A stretch of DNA of 64,000 nt from Bartonella sp. M0177 (lineage in GTDB: Bacteria > Pseudomonadota > Alphaproteobacteria > Rhizobiales > Rhizobiaceae): assembly GCF_016102285.1 (NCBI RefSeq), contig NZ_JACFOY010000001.1:930001-994000 (forward strand). Reading direction: 5' to 3'. Numbering within the stretch: the first letter of the stretch is position 1; each line of letters begins with the position of its first letter. The notes below the pieces were generated by a model. The model worked only from the letters and a program-made list of their open reading frames with translations, was not told where the DNA came from and searched no databases. Made by a program: the position numbers and the translations under genes. Positions 1 through 9,783 of the stretch are shown here, in pieces.

Positions 1-2
1 AT

Positions 3-1460
3 TTTCATCCGATAGACGCCAATAAAGTGCGCCTTTATGTTTGCGGCCCTACAGTTTATGACTATGCCCATATCGGCAATGCGCGTCCGGTCGTGGTCTT
101 CGACGTTTTGTTCAGGTTATTGCGTCATGTCTATGGAAATGACCATGTTATCTATGCTCGCAACATTACGGATGTGGATGACAAAATCAATGCACGTGCT
201 GCCCGCGATTATCCGGAACTGCCGTTAAACGATGCTATCCGTATTTTGACAGAAAAAACCAACAAGCAGTTTCAGGAAGATGTGGCGGCTCTCGGTTGTT
301 TAACGCCTACAACACAACCACGTGCGACAGATAATCTCGATAATATGCGCGCAATGATCGAACGGTTGATCGAACGTGGTCACGCTTATGTTGCAGAAGA
401 TCACGTATTGTTTTCTGTTTCCAGTATGGGAGATCATCCCCGTTATGGTGCTTTGGCGCGCCGCTCGCTTGATGAAATGATGGCTGGAGCCCGTGTCGAT
501 GTTGCTGCCTATAAGCGTGACGAAATGGATTTCGTTTTGTGGAAACCCTCGAAAGAGGGGGAACCGGGTTGGCCTTCACCTGCGGGAATTAAAGCCAAAG
601 GGCGTCCGGGCTGGCACATTGAATGTTCCGCAATGTCTATGGCAAAATTGTTGGTACCCTTTGGGGGTGGTCTCACATGCGATAATCCTGCCAATAATGT
701 TTTCGATATTCATGGCGGCGGGATTGATCTGGTTTTTCCCCATCATGAAAACGAGATTGCTCAAAGCTGTTCGGCCTTTGGAACAGAACGCATGGCAAAT
801 TTATGGATGCATAACGGTTTTCTACAGGTCGAAGGGCAGAAAATGTCCAAAAGTCTGGGCAATTTTATTACCATTCATGATGTGTTGGAGACCGAACTTG
901 CGGAACTATCTTCCGATATTGATGAAGCGATGCGTCATCAATGGGTGGGGTTAAGTGCGCGTCTTTCCATGTTGCAAACCCATTATCGTGAACCGTTAAA
1001 CTGGACAGCCCAGCGCCTTGCGGACTCAAGTACCGAACTCTATCGCTGGTATGAACTGTTACGCCAGAAAAAAGTTCGTTCTTCAACTCCGGCACATGCT
1101 TACGACGAACTTGTCGAGGCTTTGGGCGAGGATCTTAATTGCTGGAGCGCTATTACCCATCTGCGCCAATATTTTAAATCGGAAAATGTTGGAGCACTCA
1201 AGTCCGGCATGGAGCTTATGGGGTTGTTGCATAACGACTGGTTGGATGAAGACAATTGCCCGCTCTTTAATAAAAAAAGCGGCATTGATAGCGAGTATGT
1301 CGAGAGCCAAATTGCCAAACGCTTGTCGTTTATCAAAGAGAAAAATTGGGCTGAAGCAGATCGTATCAGAGACGAGCTTGGAAACAAAAATATATCGCTG
1401 AGGGACGAGAAAAATCCGCAAACAGGCGAACGCGTGACACATTGGGAAATCAAACATTAA
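3..1460 (+). CDS. cysS: Cysteinyl-tRNA synthetase, 5' end outside window
   Basis: This is a class I aminoacyl-tRNA synthetase that charges tRNA-Cys in the cytosol. The reading frame is open from base 3, before the first possible internal GTG at 27, so the true start lies upstream. Compared with the family, roughly 15-20 N-terminal residues are missing. The HIGH-type motif (HIGN) follows [10 protein letters not shown]. The zinc-binding set is visible as the Cys of VCGPT, the Cys of ECSAM and the His of HHENE. KMSKS sits near base 840. The C-terminal helical and anticodon-binding region runs to a normal stop. DUF421 follows after 45 bp on the same strand, so the two may share a transcript. Identity is certain; only the start is unknown. 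Confidence 0.97.
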   Translation, partial: FHPIDANKVRLYVCGPTVYDYAHIGNARPVVVFDVLFRLLRHVYGNDHVIYARNITDVDDKINARAARDYPELPLNDAIRILTEKTNKQFQEDVAALGCLTPTTQPRATDNLDNMRAMIERLIERGHAYVAEDHVLFSVSSMGDHPRYGALARRSLDEMMAGARVDVAAYKRDEMDFVLWKPSKEGEPGWPSPAGIKAKGRPGWHIECSAMSMAKLLVPFGGGLTCDNPANNVFDIHGGGIDLVFPHHENEIAQSCSAFGTERMANLWMHNGFLQVEGQKMSKSLGNFITIHDVLETELAELSSDIDEAMRHQWVGLSARLSMLQTHYREPLNWTAQRLADSSTELYRWYELLRQKKVRSSTPAHAYDELVEALGEDLNCWSAITHLRQYFKSENVGALKSGMELMGLLHNDWLDEDNCPLFNKKSGIDSEYVESQIAKRLSFIKEKNWAEADRIRDELGNKNISLRDEKNPQTGERVTHWEIKH

Positions 1461-1505
1461 TCCCGCCAGAATTCGCCACTGGCAACGATAAAGAAGGTCT
1501 CAGAA

Positions 1506-2174
1506 ATGGATTACCTTTTTGGTTATGGCTATGTGGCACTCAAGCTTTTTATAGGACTTGCAGTTTTTTTGCTGGTGCTTCGAACAAGCGGTCGGGGAAG
1601 TCTCAGTCAAATGACCCCGACAGATTTAATCAGCAATTTTGTTATGGGCGGTATTATCGGTGGCGTTATCTATAATCCGAAAATCACCGTTATCCAGTTA
1701 TTGATTGTTCTGATTATCTGGCAATTACTGGTTATCGGATTGAATTATCTCCGTCGTCATTCGGTGTTTTTTCATAATCTTGTAGCAGGTGGCGATGTTG
1801 CATTGGTACTTGACGGAAAATTCCAAATGGATGAAATCAAGCGGCTCAATATCGATGTGAACGACTTTGCAACCATGCTCAGAATCAAGGGCTGTGCGCT
1901 TCATGAAGTTGCCTTTGCGCGTCTTGAATCAAATGGAAGTCTTTCGGTTATCCGCAAGGAAGAAGGCAAAAACGCAACGCTTGTGGTCAAGAATGGTAGC
2001 ATCGTTGATGGCAGTCTCGACGAAATCGGGAAAGATGAAGCCTGGCTCGAAGAGCAGTTAAAGAAGAAAAAAGTTTCCATTGATGATATCTATGCCGCCG
2101 AGTGGTACGAGGAAAAAAGCCGTAACGGTAGAACGCGCACTGGACTTTTTATTGTAAAAGGGACTACTTCCTGA
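1506..2174 (+). CDS. DUF421 (YetF-like) membrane protein
   Basis: This is a 222-residue inner-membrane protein of the DUF421/YetF family, whose biochemical role is not established. Three hydrophobic helices occupy about residues 6-90 (a first helix, a Gly-rich GGIIGG segment, and a second and third helix). They are followed by a cytoplasmic alpha/beta domain containing the family's hallmark stretch around LRIKGCALHEVAFARLE. The C-terminus is charged and lysine-rich. An AAGAAGG-like ribosome site lies about 9 bases before the ATG. It sits between cysS and a RarD-type exporter on the same strand, with a 38-bp gap to the latter. Family assignment is good; function is not known. Confidence 0.85.
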   Translation: MDYLFGYGYVALKLFIGLAVFLLVLRTSGRGSLSQMTPTDLISNFVMGGIIGGVIYNPKITVIQLLIVLIIWQLLVIGLNYLRRHSVFFHNLVAGGDVALVLDGKFQMDEIKRLNIDVNDFATMLRIKGCALHEVAFARLESNGSLSVIRKEEGKNATLVVKNGSIVDGSLDEIGKDEAWLEEQLKKKKVSIDDIYAAEWYEEKSRNGRTRTGLFIVKGTTS

Positions 2175-2212
2175 TTTTGACGAGATTCTAAAAGAGCGGG
2201 ACCGTTTGACAA

Positions 2213-3175
2213 ATGCTCATGAAAAAACCTGTTTCAAAAGAAACTAAAATATTTCCTGCCAATATTTCAGGTTTTTTGGCGGCACTGGGTGCCTATGTCA
2301 TTTGGGGCATCTTTCCCCTTTATATGAAAGCGGTTGCCCATATTCCGGTCATGGAAGTTGTTGTCCACCGCGTTTTGTGGTCGCTTCCTATTGGTCTTGG
2401 TATCATTCTTGTGATCGGGCACGGTCGGGCACTTTGGGCTGCATTAAAGCAGCCGAAAATGTTGGCTATGGCCTGTCTCACATCGGCGTTAATTACCGCC
2501 AATTGGAGCATCTATATTTGGGCAATCGCCAATAATCACGCTGTTGATGCTGCGCTCGGTTATTATATAAATCCGCTCGTCAATGTCCTGTTGGGCCTCA
2601 TTTTTTTACGCGAGAGGCTTAATCGCTGGCAATGGTGTTCGATCATGTTGGCGCTTGTTGCCGTTCTCATTTTAACGATCAATGCCGGCGGCCTGCCGTG
2701 GATTGCGATCTTGTTACCGCTCACTTTCGGGTTTTATGCTTTTTTCAGAAAATCCTTGCCCATTGGACCGACAGAAGGGTTCTCACTCGAAACATTGATT
2801 ATGACTATTCCGGCAATCATCGGGTGGGGCTATTTTATTGCAACGGGACAGGATTATTTTTTCCACGGTACATGGAAAGATGTGGGGCTGCTCATATTGG
2901 CTGGTCCCTTTACCGCCATTCCGTTTATCCTGTTTGCAGTCGGTGCTAAGATGCTGAATTTGACGACCTTGGGGCTCATGCAATATTTAACGCCGACATT
3001 TCTATTTTTGATCGCAATTTTCGTTTTTCACGAACCGTTTTCAACGGTGCAACTTTTTGCCTTTTCACTGATTTGGCTCGGTCTCGTTATTTATACCGCA
3101 GCCAGCCTTTCGACGATGAAACATAGACAACCAAAAGAAACGATAATCGAACTTAAAAAACATCCGCAAAAATAA
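2213..3175 (+). CDS. rarD: RarD-type EamA/DMT exporter
   Basis: This 320-residue polytopic protein has about ten hydrophobic helices arranged as two EamA repeats. That matches the RarD subfamily of drug/metabolite transporters (family length about 300). The N-terminal signature WGIFPLYMK followed by a basic VVVHRVLWS segment is typical of RarD. The family is named for an E. coli chloramphenicol-sensitivity phenotype, but the natural substrate is generally unknown. The ATG at 2213 is followed by a second in-frame ATG at 2219, and either could be used. The C-terminal tail is hydrophilic. It converges with the LOG-family gene downstream; the 95-bp gap contains an 8-bp inverted repeat (3219-3226 with 3265-3272) with a long loop, of doubtful meaning. 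Confidence 0.88.
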   Translation: MLMKKPVSKETKIFPANISGFLAALGAYVIWGIFPLYMKAVAHIPVMEVVVHRVLWSLPIGLGIILVIGHGRALWAALKQPKMLAMACLTSALITANWSIYIWAIANNHAVDAALGYYINPLVNVLLGLIFLRERLNRWQWCSIMLALVAVLILTINAGGLPWIAILLPLTFGFYAFFRKSLPIGPTEGFSLETLIMTIPAIIGWGYFIATGQDYFFHGTWKDVGLLILAGPFTAIPFILFAVGAKMLNLTTLGLMQYLTPTFLFLIAIFVFHEPFSTVQLFAFSLIWLGLVIYTAASLSTMKHRQPKETIIELKKHPQK

Positions 3176-3270
3176 GAGACAGTTCGACCATAAAGGACCG
3201 ATAAATTTCGACAACGGGAAGGCGTTTGTCTTTAGCCTTGCTAGAAGGGCATTGAAAAAATTTTAACGCC

Positions 3271-3846
3271 TTATAACGGGTGGGTATCCTTATTCCTTGA
3301 AATGGCGGTGACAATTTTTTCAATGTCGTCAATAACAAGCGGTTTCAGCCTGTGGTCGGAGTGGATGAAGCCTTGTCTTGCCATATGGTCGAGAAGTGCA
3401 ATCATCGGGTTGTAAAAGCCGTCTATATTGGCAAACGCTATCGGCTTTGTATGCCGTCCAAGTTGTGCCCATGTCATGATCTCGACAATTTCTTCCAATG
3501 TTCCGATGCCACCGGGGAGGGCGAGAAAAGCATCGGAGCGATCAAACATCAATCGTTTGCGCTGGTGCATTGTTTCGGTCACAATGAATTCGTCAAAGAG
3601 ATCATCATTTTTATTCCGCGCTTCTTTTTTAATAAGAAAATCCGGAATGATTCCTACAACTTTTCCACCATTGCTTTTTACCGCCCGCGCAATTGTGCCC
3701 ATAATGCCGCTCGTACCGCCACCATAAACAAGCGTAATGCCGGCTTGAGCCAGCAATTGGCCAAGCCGGTTGGCCGATTGGACATAATCGGGATTGTTGC
3801 CCGATGAAGAACCACAATAAACACAGATAGAATTGATTTTTGTCAT
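3271..3846 (-). CDS. LOG-family (TIGR00730) nucleotide 5'-monophosphate phosphoribohydrolase
   Basis: This 191-residue Rossmann-fold protein belongs to the LOG family, often mislabelled lysine decarboxylase. Characterised members cleave the ribose-base bond of (cytokinin) nucleoside 5'-monophosphates. The N-terminal ICVYCGSSSG motif, the YGGGTSGIMG glycine loop (about residues 41-50) and the catalytic PGGIGTLEE motif (residues 111-119) are all intact. An in-frame start 36 bases upstream (3882) would add twelve residues with no family likeness, so I chose ATG 3846. It faces rarD tail to tail and is divergent from the LysM gene. The substrate in this organism cannot be inferred. Confidence 0.9.
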   Translation of the reverse strand: MTKINSICVYCGSSSGNNPDYVQSANRLGQLLAQAGITLVYGGGTSGIMGTIARAVKSNGGKVVGIIPDFLIKKEARNKNDDLFDEFIVTETMHQRKRLMFDRSDAFLALPGGIGTLEEIVEIMTWAQLGRHTKPIAFANIDGFYNPMIALLDHMARQGFIHSDHRLKPLVIDDIEKIVTAISRNKDTHPL

Positions 3847-3996
3847 GATTGGTGTTTTGCCGTTTAATAAAATTTTCGTCAAGGGAAAACCGAAGATTGA
3901 GGAAAAGGATCAATTGAACGGGTTAGGTATTCCGTTTGTGTGGCAAATGGAATAGGACATAAAAAGTTTTTTATTGTGCTTTAAACAGGATTGTTC

Positions 3997-5004
3997 ATGG
4001 CATTCTTTTTGTCGATGAAAAAAATTGCCGTAACTTTGACGCTCGCGTTTATCGCGGCGTTTATTTTGTTTGTCGGCACTCTTCATGCTGACGAATTGAA
4101 AAATAATGTTCAGGCCGACCAACTTGAAAGTCCGAGTTTTGAAAGTGTTATGTTAAACGATGAAAACTTTGCCGTCATCGTCGGTAAAGCGCCTGTAAAT
4201 GCGCAAGTCGAGCTCATTGACGGAGCGCGAAAACTCGGCGAGACAAGCGCCGACGACAAAGGCAGCTTCACTCTGACTTTGCAAAAAAAACTCGGGAAAG
4301 GTCAGTATCATTTTGTCTTAAGGGCGACAGACCAGTCGGGAAAATCATTCACATCGGTTGAAACTGTAACGGTTATCATATCCCGTAAAGTCCAAGACGG
4401 CATGGCTGCTTTTATGAACGATCCGGCAGGCGCCTCGCGGTTTATTTCCAATGCACCGGGAATTATCAAGATCGGCAAGAAACCCCATAATAATTTTGAT
4501 GTAACAAGAATTACCTATAAAAACAGTATTCTGACGATCAGCGGTCAGGCTGAAAAGAACATGCAAATCATCGCAACGCTTGGGAATATGCGCCTTGGCA
4601 GTGACAAGACAGACATAAACGGGAAATTCGAGCTCTCCCGTTTTGTGTCACTTTTTTCCGGTGACCATGTTTTTCGTGTTGATTTGTTTAATGACAGCGG
4701 AGAAAATGTCGGTTCGTTAGCCATACCTTTTCGTATTGATGAACGCCATCACCCTGTGAACCAGCTTTATCGTGGTGGCAAGCCGGTAAAAACCGTGATT
4801 GTCGAAAAGGGAGACAGTTTATCATCTATTGCCGAAAAAGCTTATGGATCAAGCCGTTATAGCGAGGCAATATATTCGGCTAATTCTGCTATCTTAAAAA
4901 ACCCTGACCATATCACTCAAGGGCAGGAATTGATTTTGCCCGAGATAGATAACTTGCAAAAATCCAAAGCAACAAATGCTCAGACCAATTTGAAAGAAAA
5001 ATGA
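3997..5004 (+). CDS. Exported LysM-domain protein upstream of an ABC exporter
   Basis: This protein has about 335 residues with an N-terminal hydrophobic segment (KKIAVTLTLAFIAAFILFVG) ending near HADEL, consistent with a signal peptide or anchor. The middle region (residues about 30-250) looks like two beta-rich repeats of the Ig-like type. The C-terminal 55 residues form one LysM fold beginning VEKGDSLSSIAEKAYGS and ending in GQELILPEI, which predicts peptidoglycan binding in the periplasm. Starts are possible at TTG 3991, ATG 3997 and ATG 4015; the last would give the cleanest signal peptide. Its stop overlaps the ABC exporter start as ATGA (5001-5004), so the two are translationally coupled. 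No enzymatic motif is visible. Confidence 0.85.
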   Translation: MAFFLSMKKIAVTLTLAFIAAFILFVGTLHADELKNNVQADQLESPSFESVMLNDENFAVIVGKAPVNAQVELIDGARKLGETSADDKGSFTLTLQKKLGKGQYHFVLRATDQSGKSFTSVETVTVIISRKVQDGMAAFMNDPAGASRFISNAPGIIKIGKKPHNNFDVTRITYKNSILTISGQAEKNMQIIATLGNMRLGSDKTDINGKFELSRFVSLFSGDHVFRVDLFNDSGENVGSLAIPFRIDERHHPVNQLYRGGKPVKTVIVEKGDSLSSIAEKAYGSSRYSEAIYSANSAILKNPDHITQGQELILPEIDNLQKSKATNAQTNLKEK

Positions 5005-6881
5005 CAGAACCAAACAGAGCAAAAACCGTTTCGGCCGATTCCGGAAATACATTTCGTACAATTCTCAATCTTTGGCCTTATATGTGGCCATCCGATCGAC
5101 CGGACCTGAAACTGCGCGTTTTATGGGCAGTTCTTTATCTCGTTTTGTCAAAACTGGTTCTGATTTCGGTTCCTTATTTTTTCAAATATGCAACAAATGC
5201 TCTAAATGTTGATTATACGCCCCCCTCATGGCTTCCGGCTGTCTTTGCCGCGCCGTTCATGATGGTTCTTGCCTATAATGTGGCACGAATTTTACAGGCC
5301 GGTTTAAACCAGCTACGCGACGCTTTGTTTGCGACCGTCGGTCAACATGCTGTCAGGCGATTGGCCTACCAGACTTTCGTTCACATGCATGAACTGTCTT
5401 TGCGGTTTCATCTTGAACGGCGAACCGGCGGTTTATCACGTGTGATAGAACGCGGCACAAAAGGCATCGAAGCAATTGTCCGCTTTTCAATATTGAATAC
5501 AGCACCGACTGTACTTGAATTCGCGCTCACTGCGCTGGTGGTCTATATCAGTTATGGCTGGCATTATATGAGCGTTGTCGCAATTACAGTCGGCCTCTAT
5601 ACATGGTTTACGATCAAGGCAAGCAATTGGCGCATTTCAATTCGCCGTCAGATGAACGAGTCGGATACCGAAGCAAATACAAGGGCAATCGACTCGCTTT
5701 TGAATTACGAGACGGTGAAATATTTCGGTAATGAAGACCTTGAAGCAAAACGTTTTGATAGCTCCATGGCAGGCTATGAAAAGGCGGCCATAAAAACGTG
5801 GATTTCGCTGGGATGGCTTAATTTCGGGCAGGCGGTCATATTCGGTGCCGGCATGGCAACGATGATGCTGATGTCGGCATATGAAGTCATGCATGGCACA
5901 CAGACGCTCGGAGATTTCGTCTTTATCAATGCGCTGCTCATGCAACTTTCGATACCACTTAATTTTATTGGTTCGATTTATCGGGAGGTTCGCCAGGGTT
6001 TGACAGATATTGAAGCCATGTTTGATCTTCTGGATGTCAAACAGGAAGTTACCGACGCACCCGATGCAAAACCGCTCGTTGTAAAAGAAGGCGAAATCCG
6101 CTTCAATCATGTCGAATTTTCTTACGATACAAACCGGCAGATTCTCAAAGATATAGATTTTTCAGTACCGGCCGGAAAAACTGTTGCCATAGTCGGGCCG
6201 TCAGGGGCAGGGAAATCAACAATTTCAAGGCTGTTATTCCGCTTTTATGACGTTCAAAAAGGTTCAATTACGATAGACGGGCAGGATATCCGTTCGGTGA
6301 CACAGAAAAGTTTGCGTCATGCAATCGGCATGGTGCCGCAGGATACCGTGCTTTTTAATGATACAATCGCCTATAATATCCGCTACGGTCGTCCCGATGC
6401 TTCTGACAAGGAAGTGAAAAAGGCGGCTGAAATGGCGCAAATCGGCGATTTTATTGCGCAACTGCCGGATGGTTACCGGTCTATGGTTGGTGAACGCGGG
6501 TTAAAGCTTTCGGGCGGTGAAAAACAACGCGTTGCTATCGCCCGTACGATTTTGAAAGCTCCACCAATTCTGATACTTGATGAAGCAACATCTGCACTTG
6601 ATACGGCAACGGAACTGGAAATTCAGTATGCACTTGATGTCGTAAGTCGTGGACGCACAACTCTGGTCGTCGCGCACAGGCTTTCCACAATCATCGGGGC
6701 GGATGAAATTCTCGTATTGAAAGGCGGGCGGATTATCGAACGCGGCAAACATGACGAATTGCTCGCCAAAGGCGGTCTTTATGCTTCAATGTGGCACAAA
6801 CAGCTTGAAGCTTCCAAGGCAGAAGAACAATTGCGTAAAATTCGCGAGGAAGATGAGTTGGGCATTGTCTCCCATCATTGA
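5001..6881 (+). CDS. Atm1/HMT1-type ABC exporter (fused permease-ATPase)
   Basis: This 626-residue half-transporter has a six-helix exporter membrane domain (about residues 40-335) followed by a nucleotide-binding domain. Walker A (GPSGAGKST) is near residue 399, the signature LSGGEKQ near 502 and Walker B ILILDEATSALD near 523; the H-loop AHRLS follows. The RERGTKGIEAIVRF-like and NYETVKYFGNE segments are characteristic of the Atm1/ABCB7 group. That group exports glutathione-linked compounds or protects against metals in alphaproteobacteria. It probably works as a homodimer in the inner membrane. It is coupled to the upstream LysM gene by a 4-bp overlap. The substrate is inferred from the family only. 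Confidence 0.92.
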   Translation: MTEPNRAKTVSADSGNTFRTILNLWPYMWPSDRPDLKLRVLWAVLYLVLSKLVLISVPYFFKYATNALNVDYTPPSWLPAVFAAPFMMVLAYNVARILQAGLNQLRDALFATVGQHAVRRLAYQTFVHMHELSLRFHLERRTGGLSRVIERGTKGIEAIVRFSILNTAPTVLEFALTALVVYISYGWHYMSVVAITVGLYTWFTIKASNWRISIRRQMNESDTEANTRAIDSLLNYETVKYFGNEDLEAKRFDSSMAGYEKAAIKTWISLGWLNFGQAVIFGAGMATMMLMSAYEVMHGTQTLGDFVFINALLMQLSIPLNFIGSIYREVRQGLTDIEAMFDLLDVKQEVTDAPDAKPLVVKEGEIRFNHVEFSYDTNRQILKDIDFSVPAGKTVAIVGPSGAGKSTISRLLFRFYDVQKGSITIDGQDIRSVTQKSLRHAIGMVPQDTVLFNDTIAYNIRYGRPDASDKEVKKAAEMAQIGDFIAQLPDGYRSMVGERGLKLSGGEKQRVAIARTILKAPPILILDEATSALDTATELEIQYALDVVSRGRTTLVVAHRLSTIIGADEILVLKGGRIIERGKHDELLAKGGLYASMWHKQLEASKAEEQLRKIREEDELGIVSHH

Positions 6882-7001
6882 CAACTATCTTGCGGACAAT
6901 GAAGAAACAAACTATCGCTTTTTTCGCTTTGATTGGATAAATAGGAACCGACTTCGTGTTGAACGGGTGGGTACGGTGTAAGATAAATGGGGTATACGCG
7001 T

Positions 7002-7700
7002 ATGAGCATTGTAAGATCGGTTCGTAACGGTTTTGCGCCCATCCATAAGGAAGGGTACCCGTTTATCGTCGGCTTTTTCATTTTATCGCTGGTTCTCGGC
7101 TGGATGTGGGATCCGCTCTTCTGGTTCGGTTTGGTGCTTACTATCTGGTGCATCTATTTTTTTCGCGATCCGGAACGGGTCACGCCGATTGATATGAATC
7201 TCGTTATGAGTCCGGCTGACGGCCGCATTTCCTTTGTCGGTATGTTTATGCCACCCAAGGAACTTGGCTTGGGCAACGAAGAGATGATGCGGGTATCGGT
7301 GTTCATGGACATATTTTCCTGCCACATCAATCGCATTCCGATGGATGGTGTTGTGAAGTCGATTGTCTACCGTCCGGGAAAGTTCGGAAATGCCGAACTC
7401 GACAAGGCAAGTGATCATAATGAAAGAAACAGCCTTGTCATTGAAACAGCCCACGGCGATATCGGTGTTGTACAAGTGGCTGGTCTTGTTGCCCGCCGCA
7501 TAGTATGCTGGTCGAAGGAAAATGAACCTGTGGTCGCAGGCAAACGTTTCGGTCTTATCCGCTTCGGCTCCAGACTTGATGTTTATCTGCCAGCGCATGT
7601 AAAATTACGGGTGGCAATCGGGCAGAAGGCTATTGCCGGTGAAACTGTTTTTGCTTCGTTTGACAAAAGCGCGACCATAACAGACTTTAGACTGGATTAG
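7002..7700 (+). CDS. psd: Phosphatidylserine decarboxylase proenzyme
   Basis: This pyruvoyl enzyme converts phosphatidylserine to phosphatidylethanolamine at the inner membrane. It has 232 residues, the size of the short (bacterial type II) Psd. One or two N-terminal hydrophobic helices (about residues 22-55) precede the catalytic region. The self-cleavage site is the Gly-Ser pair in RFGSRLDV (about residues 188-189), which would generate a large beta and a small alpha subunit with an N-terminal pyruvoyl group. The SPADGRI and FSCHINRIP motifs are present. An upstream ATG at 6987 would add five residues; ATG 7002 fits family N-termini better. pssA follows after 6 bp, so the two sequential enzymes of the pathway are encoded together. 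Confidence 0.96.
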   Translation: MSIVRSVRNGFAPIHKEGYPFIVGFFILSLVLGWMWDPLFWFGLVLTIWCIYFFRDPERVTPIDMNLVMSPADGRISFVGMFMPPKELGLGNEEMMRVSVFMDIFSCHINRIPMDGVVKSIVYRPGKFGNAELDKASDHNERNSLVIETAHGDIGVVQVAGLVARRIVCWSKENEPVVAGKRFGLIRFGSRLDVYLPAHVKLRVAIGQKAIAGETVFASFDKSATITDFRLD

Positions 7701-7706
7701 ATTTTA

Positions 7707-8564
7707 ATGGAGAGCTCTTCGCCTTTTTCTTCGTTCGACCCCGAAGGACACAAAAATGATGATGTGAAGCCACGTCGGTCAATTTCGATACGCTTTGTTC
7801 TTCCAAACGTTATCACAATTCTGGCGATATGCGCTGGTGTAAGCAGTATCAGGCTCGCTTTTGAACACCGTTTCGAAACGGCGATTTTAATGGTTTTGCT
7901 TGCGGCCGTGCTTGATGGTGTCGACGGGCGGTTGGCGCGTCTTATGGGCGGCGGCTCTTCATTCGGTGCACAAATGGACTCCTTGGCCGATGTGGTAAAC
8001 TTCGGTGTTGCACCGGCATTGATTGTCTATTCATTTCTCCTCAATCAGGCTCATCAGGTAGGCTGGATAGCGGCACTTGTTTACTGTATTGCCTGCTGTT
8101 TGCGCCTTGCCCGTTTCAATGTGATGATTGATAACAAGCACATTCCGCGCTGGCAGCGGGAATATTTTGTCGGTGTACCGGCCCCGGCGGGTGCGTTGTT
8201 GGTATTGTTACCGATATATCTTGGCTGTCTTGGTCTTGAACCGGGGGCCGGTTGGGCTCTGGTTTTCAGCCTTTATACCGTTATTATCGCTTTTCTACTC
8301 ATCAGCCGTCTACCGGTTTGGAACGGTAAAACAATCGGTCAGCAATTGCGCCGCGATGTCGTCATACCCGGTATGCTTGTTGTCGTGATCTATGTCGGCT
8401 TTCTTGCCACTTATACGTGGCAGGTACTACTCGTTACAGCAATCGGTTATATGGCATTCCTTCCATTCAGCTTGATGGCCTATCAAAAACGTTCGGTTCG
8501 TGAAGCAGCAAAAATAAAAGACGGCGCAGCAACCGGGGATGAAGAAGAGGAAGACAAGGACTAG
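7707..8564 (+). CDS. pssA: CDP-diacylglycerol--serine O-phosphatidyltransferase
   Basis: This integral-membrane CDP-alcohol phosphatidyltransferase makes phosphatidylserine, the substrate of the psd product encoded 6 bp upstream. Its 285 residues include about eight hydrophobic helices. The family motif DGx2ARx8Gx3Dx3D is complete: DGRLAR near residue 73, then G, D and D at the required spacing, ending in SLAD. The C-terminus is a charged tail rich in Glu/Asp (DEEEEDKD), presumably cytoplasmic. Expected to be co-transcribed with psd. After its stop comes a 466-bp stretch without a convincing gene. Confidence 0.96.
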   Translation: MESSSPFSSFDPEGHKNDDVKPRRSISIRFVLPNVITILAICAGVSSIRLAFEHRFETAILMVLLAAVLDGVDGRLARLMGGGSSFGAQMDSLADVVNFGVAPALIVYSFLLNQAHQVGWIAALVYCIACCLRLARFNVMIDNKHIPRWQREYFVGVPAPAGALLVLLPIYLGCLGLEPGAGWALVFSLYTVIIAFLLISRLPVWNGKTIGQQLRRDVVIPGMLVVVIYVGFLATYTWQVLLVTAIGYMAFLPFSLMAYQKRSVREAAKIKDGAATGDEEEEDKD

Positions 8565-9030
8565 TCTACCAATTGGAATTCTGGTCTTTGGGGCGGGATT
8601 CGCAGGATTAATTTTTGTGTCTTGCTGTTCTGATTGAATTGGCGGTGTTCTATAGCGGGCAGACAAATCCGGAATTTGAAAAACAGGCTTTCAGACTTCA
8701 AAAGCTTTATTGGTGTTTTCACACACCTTCCGCAATTTGCACGGAATCTTCCGGCTGTCAAAATCCATATGACCGGATTGTTACCGTCCGGAATTTGTTT
8801 GGTTGTCACAAAACGTTCCGGCAATGTGTGCATGACAAGAACTGCCGCAATTGCGGGAGTTATAAAGTGCAGGGGTTATAAAGATAAAACCCCATTCTTT
8901 CGCAAGGTAAATTCAACCGGTATAGAAACATTGCGCATTCTGCGCCATTCATGGACGCAAATGGAGTTTTTAGAAGATAGCCATGCAGGAAAAACCGTTC
9001 GGGCTTTTCCTGCCATTCATTCCGGTCTTC
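8565..9030. other. 466-bp intergenic region with palindrome/repeat cluster
   Basis: No convincing gene is visible between pssA (+) and the SDR gene (-), whose 3' ends converge. The longest open frames have no recognisable domain and no ribosome site. The region holds a perfect 12-bp palindrome CCGCAATTGCGG (8845-8856) and a 9-bp direct repeat GTTATAAAG (8859-8867 and 8875-8883). It also has a hairpin GGGGTT/AACCCC (8872-8877 with 8888-8893) and a 9-bp stem GCAGGAAAA/TTTTCCTGC (8985-8993 with 9005-9013). None has a clear T-run, so they are not called as terminators. Confidence 0.5.
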
Positions 9031-9783
9031 CTAATCAGGAACGTGATAGGTAAGAAAACGGTTTTTACGGGCATCAAAAAAACCGCCAGTCTCTTTAAGG
9101 TCGGGGGAAGCAAGCTCAACTATCTTGGCCGCAATTTCTTCTGCAGATGGCAATGTGTTCGGGTCTTCTCCGGGCATAGCTTGTGCACGCATGGCGGTGC
9201 GGGTTGCTCCCGGACTTGCCATATTCACCTTTACAGAGGTGTTCTTCAACTCGTCAGCCCAACAGCGTCCCAATACTTCGAAGGCAGCTTTGGAAGCCGC
9301 ATAAGGTCCCCAAAAAGCTCTTGGTTTATGCACAACACCGGAAGAAAAAAGAATTGCGCGCGCACAATCCGATTTTTTTAAAAGCGGTTCGACAGCACGG
9401 ATTAAACGCCACTGGCTGATGACATTGATTTCAAATACATCTTCAAATGTCTTGGCTTCGACATGCGAAACCGGTGAAATGGATCCCAAAACACCGGCAT
9501 TGGCAACCAGAACATCCAGTTTATGCCAGCGTTCGTTAATCTCGTTTCCCAGACGGTCAATGGCTTCCATATCATGGAGGTCAAGCGGTACCAATGTTGA
9601 AGTGGAACCAGCTTTGACAATTTGGTCGTCAAGTTCCTCCAAGCCGCCAACAGTTCGCGCTACAGCGATAATATGAGCGCCGCGTTTTGCAAGTTCCAAA
9701 GCAAGATGATAGCCGATGCCTCGTGAAGCACCGGTTACAAGAGCAACGCGCCCCTTAAGGTCGAATGTTTGGTTTTTTTCCAT
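9031..9783 (-). CDS. Short-chain dehydrogenase/reductase (SDR), purF-linked
   Basis: This 250-residue classical SDR has the nucleotide-binding motif TGASRGIG near residues 16-23, an NAG motif (VANAG), a catalytic Ser in LFSSGVV and the YAASK active site. The substrate cannot be read from sequence. The start at 9783 is chosen because its ATG overlaps the purF stop as TAATG, implying translational coupling at the end of a dnaB-radA-cvpA-purF-SDR gene string. A GTG/ATG 12 bases further upstream (9795) would run into purF. Rhizobiales commonly carry an SDR at this place, so the position is conserved even though the reaction is unknown. Confidence 0.9.
   Translation of the reverse strand: MEKNQTFDLKGRVALVTGASRGIGYHLALELAKRGAHIIAVARTVGGLEELDDQIVKAGSTSTLVPLDLHDMEAIDRLGNEINERWHKLDVLVANAGVLGSISPVSHVEAKTFEDVFEINVISQWRLIRAVEPLLKKSDCARAILFSSGVVHKPRAFWGPYAASKAAFEVLGRCWADELKNTSVKVNMASPGATRTAMRAQAMPGEDPNTLPSAEEIAAKIVELASPDLKETGGFFDARKNRFLTYHVPD

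Noticed and set aside
8985-9013. 9-bp hairpin after the SDR gene, considered as terminator
   Set aside because: No T-run follows on either strand.
8634-9053. Plus-strand open frame in the pssA-SDR gap
   Set aside because: No domain, no ribosome site, and it runs into the 3' end of the SDR gene.
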